Part shown: one piece after another, positions 7,451 to 10,389 of the stretch
Layout: each line of letters begins with the position of its first letter
Numbering within the stretch: the first letter of the stretch is position 1
NCBI RefSeq assembly: GCF_001949145.1
Contig: NW_019091573.1
Span: 86,533-96,921, forward strand
Source: Acanthaster planci
Taxonomy: Eukaryota > Echinodermata > Asteroidea > Valvatida > Acanthasteridae
Direction of reading: 5' to 3'
Length of the DNA: 10,389 nucleotides
The notes under the pieces: model-generated
What the model saw: the letters and a program-made list of their open reading frames with translations, nothing else
Told to the model about the DNA's origin: nothing
The model's database searches: none
Made by a program: the position numbers and the translations under genes

Positions 7451-7965
7451 AACGAATCCAAGTTAGACCTCTCTGACTCGGAAAGAAAACATCCATTCTG
7501 AAATGACAGCTTTCCCCAGTTGACACTTTTTACGCTTTATTGCCCCCTTGTCGTGATTAACCAGTAGTCCTATGCTTTTCATCTCTGCTAAACATACCAG
7601 TCCTTGGTATAAAGTGAATGACAGATTTGTGTCATCCTTCGCTGGCTTTGGTCATTCATTGCTGGATTGATCACTGGCTTGATGCTGCGTAGTGATATGA
7701 AAACCAAAAAATAAGAATTTAGAGTTCATAGTCACATACATTTAAAATCTAAATGAAATGTTTGGTGCACGTATAAAAAGCAATTTATAACTAAATAACA
7801 ATCATTTGCAAACGGAATAGCAATGAGATAATTGTGTCATCGGTTAAAATGAATATTCTGTGGCCTTTTTTTCCTTTCATGGTGGAGTCTCCAAGAGTAT
7901 ATTGGCTGCCATATAATGGCAAGGTTAAGGTGATTTCTTCATCTTCATCATCCTTCATTTTACAG
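7451..7965. other. AT-rich flank, no gene seen
   Basis: This is non-repetitive AT-rich DNA. It holds two small inverted repeats, ATACCA/TGGTAT (about 7594-7610) and ATGACA/TGTCAT (7618-7635). The last 40 bases are pyrimidine-rich and end in TTTTACAG at 7965, a good 3' splice site, so the right part may be an intron. No coding region was recognised. Confidence 0.5.
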
Positions 7966-8205
7966 TCTTGGTGCAGTTCTCAAAATGTTCAGTTACTAAA
8001 GAAGACAAAATGACAGGAAAATTCTCAGTTGGAAGTTGCGTCCAGGTATTCCATTAGTTGGGAAGATGGTGTGCAGCTAAAGTAGTCAAAGATGACGAAT
8101 GGTCATACCTAGTGAGTTTTATTGGATATACTGGGCGTGGTATCTGGGTGGATGAACGTAACGTAAGACATCCAGTACCTCCCTATGAAGAGTATCATCA
8201 GAGAC
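7966..8205 (+). pseudogene. probable decayed exon with a Tudor/PWWP-like barrel motif
   Basis: A pyrimidine-rich tract and TTTTACAG precede 7966, and GAGAC|GTAAGT follows 8205, so both splice signals match consensus. Between them one frame (codons from 7968) is open for about 80 codons except for a single TAG at 8055. Both ends are in phase 1, and the length is exactly 240 nt. The translation includes VGSCVQVFH, then the stop, then GRWCAAKVVKDDEW, SYLVSFIGY and GIWVDERNVRHPVPPY. The run of short hydrophobic strands with W-x-A-A-K-V-V and Y-L-V-S-F resembles the SH3-like barrels of Tudor, PWWP and chromo-barrel domains, which bind modified histones. I do not recognise the family, and the domain call is weak. 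The stop suggests a pseudogene, though one sequencing error could explain it. Confidence 0.45.
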
Positions 8206-8617
8206 GTAAGTAACATGCTCATGTTCCATTTTAACATTCAGTTGTTGGTCTACCGGTATATCCGAAAGAAACATGATTTAAAAATTAGTGTGTATTTCCA
8301 AAAGATACCGGTATTTTTAAAAAGAATTGATAAATGAATAACAAATTTTTTATTTCCTTGTAAATGCACTGTACATGTTTCTGAAAGAAAAACCCAATTA
8401 GGAAGGATTAGTAAATCGGAATATTTGCGGCAGGCACGTTTTCTGTGGTACATGTAAAAAATTGTTACCTGTTGATGTAATGAAATGCCATAAAACCCTA
8501 GAAAGATATTTGAAAAGTCGTCCCGTCTTCATAAATCACAGATTTCTACCTTTGAATATTTTACAATTTAACACGGGTAGCATTACAGCCAACAAATATC
8601 ATACATCTTTGTTACAG
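8206..8617. other. AT-rich DNA, possible intron
   Basis: This stretch starts at a GTAAGTAA donor and ends at CATCTTTGTTACAG (8617), which looks like a 3' splice site. It contains the 10-bp palindrome ATACCGGTAT (8305-8314), and ACCGGTAT occurs again near 8252. Nothing else was recognised. Confidence 0.35.
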
Positions 8618-8790
8618 AAAACCGCAGGCAAGCCACAAAAAATCACTGTCACAAAAGTGTCAAAGGAAGCAGTACAGTTTTTGAGAGAAAAAATGTTAGA
8701 ATGGTGCCTTTATGTCCATCACTTGTTTCAACCTGATCGCCTTGCTGCAAGATGGAACTGCAGTAAACCTTGAAAACATTTCATCTTCAG
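8618..8790 (+). pseudogene. possible second decayed exon, frameshifted
   Basis: The segment lies between CATCTTTGTTACAG and TCTTCAG|GTACAG. Coding-like stretches fall in different frames. One reading keeps the phase 1 expected from the upstream exon and gives ERKNVRMVPLCPSLVST up to a TGA at 8734, then continues after a one-base shift near 8731-8733 as LIALLQDGTAVNLENISSS, again ending in phase 1. Another reading of the first part gives KITVTKVSKEAVQFLREKMLE and needs two shifts. No family was recognised. The matching phases support a link with the exon at 7966, but chance cannot be excluded for so short a piece. Confidence 0.25.
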
Positions 8791-9491
8791 GTACAGATTA
8801 CTCAGATAAATGTTTTAGGGTTTCCTATATACATCTTGGTCATGCATTTTTTAAACTTCTTATTCCTGAAAAAAATCCTGGAAAAGTCATAAAATGTAGT
8901 TTTCCGGGAAATAAAGTTTTCTGTGGAAACCCAGTTTTCACAACCAAGAGAGCAATTTAATAACAAGTTGACTCTAGTGTTTGATTTAACTTAACTATTT
9001 TGATATGTTTTCTGTTATCTTTATATTAGTTGATGAAATCTGAAACATGCCATAATCAGGGGGGATCACAGAAACGTTTTATAAATCCCGAATTTTGTAC
9101 TGGTAGTTTCCAGTTCGGGTTATTTCTTTTACAAAAAGCCCAAAATGGAGGGCCTATTTGGAAAGACAATGAGAGCTGGGCGAACAGTTTTACTATTTTC
9201 GATATATCTTTGGGAAAAGGCAAATAAAAAAAAATCGTGACTAAAACCCATAAATTGAAACAAAAAGTGATCTACTGGCCAAAATCTTGAATTTCTGGCA
9301 AAAAACCGGAGACAAACCTCCTCCGGGAGTCAACAGGCTGCGCTATTTCGCTCTGATTTTTCACGGCTGTCTATGCGTGCACTGAACTAAAGGAAGCCCA
9401 TTTGAAGACAAGGTAAAATCGACCACGTTTGCAGCCCCGGTGCAGGCAACCAAAGTTCTTCGGGCCTCTTACACCCCCCCAGCGGCAACTT
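8791..9491. other. AT-rich DNA, nothing firmly identified
   Basis: This is about 700 bases of AT-rich sequence. A 65-codon open frame (9030-9227) follows a plausible acceptor (TTATATTAG). Its translation has no recognisable domain, and the phase expected from the upstream exon would hit a stop within four codons. I do not call it a gene. Confidence 0.4.
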
Positions 9492-9518
9492 AAAAAATAA
9501 CAAAACAAAACAAAAAAG
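9492..9518 (+). repeat. A-rich low-complexity tract
   Basis: AAAAAATAACAAAACAAAAC followed by A6 makes an impure poly-A tract. Such tails can mark the 3' end of a retroposed sequence, but no element body or target-site duplication was identified beside it. Confidence 0.7.
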
Positions 9519-10197
9519 CAGAGTGTTCTTGGGTCATTCAGCTTTCTATTGATTTTTAATTTTAAGTAGGTTACTTAACCAATGAAATTTCTAATTATCC
9601 ACCAAAAACAAACTCATCCCCCCCTTAAAAAAGTGAACGCTACCAAGTCTGTCATCAGCAGCCATTTTTCAAATGACATCCCTCCACCTTTTGAGTCTAT
9701 TGGAACAATTTGTCAGTAGCATTTTGCTGTGCTTGGCCCTGGGATGGGTGCCCTTGAATGTGGAGAGTTCATTCTGGACCATTCGTCCACAATCCTACAA
9801 TTTCTTGGGCCACACAATCTCATCTTTTTCAAATAAACTCTAGGGATACTTTTTCAGCGCCTCGGCTTGGCGAAGAATTCTCCCTGAATTGGGCAGAGCA
9901 CCCTTATGGGCGCGTATTTTGGTGTAGTGCAACCTTTAAGAGTTGAGACGTGTCGGGACGGACTCACAGTCCGGGGACTTTGCCATATTGATGCGCGCGC
10001 ATTAATTCAAATTTGTCAAGGAAGAGATGCCAGTGAGATTTGTGTGCAGGCCAATTGTGCATTTTTGCTACATGATGTACTATTGTAGCGTTTTGATCGC
10101 TCAGTCTTTGCAGAGCAAAATTCTGTGCGGTATAACTTGGTTAATAACGGTTTTCTTATCTACGTAAATATGAACAACTCGAAGCAATTCTCTGAAA
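9519..10197. other. flanking DNA, no gene seen
   Basis: This is mixed-composition DNA without a credible gene. A small region of symmetry contains the hairpin CGGACT-CAC-AGTCCG (9959-9973) and the palindrome ATGCGCGCGCAT (9991-10002). Two open frames of 60-62 codons have no protein-like features. Confidence 0.45.
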
Positions 10198-10262
10198 TTG
10201 CCAAAGGGTTAAGATCGTGGTTATCAGATCGTCATATCGTGGGTTCGAATCCCACCGGTGAC
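10198..10262 (+). other. tRNA-like relic or tRNA-derived SINE head
   Basis: GTGGG-TTCGAAT-CCCAC (10239-10255) is a perfect tRNA T arm and contains a consensus Pol III B box, GGTTCGAATCC. Upstream, GTGGTTATCA (10217-10226) resembles the D-arm segment of tRNA-Val-like genes. Only 15 bases separate it from GGTTCGAA, about 12 fewer than in such tRNAs, so the anticodon arm is truncated. The seven bases after the T arm (CGGTGAC) have no matching 5' acceptor strand. It is therefore not a working tRNA gene. A pseudogene or the Pol III head of a SINE would both fit. Confidence 0.45.
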
Positions 10263-10389
10263 TTTTATTTTCCCAAAGTTTGCTTTCAGTCAGTACCTAT
10301 AAGAGACTCTAATTCACCCCTGCCAAATACCAACAGTACCTTAGCCCACGGGTTAAGCTCTTCTGCTGGGACTGTCCGCGAGGTCCAGG
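10263..10389. other. right edge of window, nothing identified
   Basis: These are 127 bases of unremarkable sequence after the tRNA-like element. They could belong to a SINE body, but there is nothing in the window to compare them with. Confidence 0.3.

Noticed and set aside
9030-9227. 65-codon open frame after a TTATATTAG acceptor
   Set aside because: The frame does not fit the phase of the upstream candidate exons and its translation shows no recognisable features.
10198-10262. Functional tRNA gene
   Set aside because: The anticodon arm is about 12 nt too short and the 5' acceptor strand does not pair with CGGTGAC.
1-10389. Bacterial operons, CRISPR arrays or defence systems
   Set aside because: The window is eukaryotic rDNA; no regularly spaced repeats beyond the two spacer copies, and no bacterial gene organisation.

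Overview
The window is one nuclear ribosomal DNA unit of an animal followed by AT-rich non-rDNA sequence, all read on the + strand. The order is 5' external spacer (1-985), 18S (986-2787), ITS1, 5.8S (about 3186-3346), ITS2, 28S (about 3723-6810), GC-rich 3' spacer (to about 7450), then 2.9 kb of AT-rich DNA. The eukaryotic order, the split 5.8S/28S and the GC-rich ITS and expansion segments identify a metazoan. The 28S start carries the TTACTAAGCGG form rather than the vertebrate TTAGTCAGCGG form, and the 5.8S reads GATCATCG...TTCGAACGCA as in deuterostomes. My best guess is an invertebrate deuterostome (a lancelet would fit), with low confidence.

The main result is that the unit looks like a degenerate rDNA copy (pseudogene or orphon), not a working one. 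All three genes are recognisable along their length, yet changes fall where rRNA is otherwise invariant. In 18S the 530 loop, both strands of the decoding site at the base of helix 44, and the 5' domain are altered. In 28S three functional elements are missing: the loop of the L11/GTPase-centre hairpin (near 4930), helix 69 (junction 5879-5881), and a domain VI block of about 300 nt that should contain the sarcin-ricin loop (6655-6718). Many of the substitutions are CpG to TpG or CpA at positions that are CpG in normal rRNA, the signature of decay in methylated, untranscribed DNA. The helix 69 deletion ends within a few bases of the R2 retrotransposon cleavage site and has a 3-nt microhomology, so it looks like a repaired R2-type break.

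The DNA before 18S holds two tandem copies of a spacer repeat of about 190 bp. No Pol I promoter is identifiable. Downstream of 28S, the base composition falls sharply from GC-rich to AT-rich near 7450. The AT-rich part does not resemble a repetitive rDNA spacer. It contains a likely decayed 80-codon exon (7966-8205, one in-frame stop, good splice signals, a Tudor/PWWP-like barrel motif), a weaker second exon candidate (8618-8790, frameshifted), an A-rich tract, and a tRNA-like relic with a perfect T arm (about 10198-10262). This fits a solitary rDNA unit, or the edge of an array, lying beside a broken protein gene.

The many long open frames in the GC-rich parts are composition artefacts over spacer and rRNA. 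No intact protein-coding gene was found. All comparisons with normal rRNA are from memory of conserved sequences; no alignment was run.
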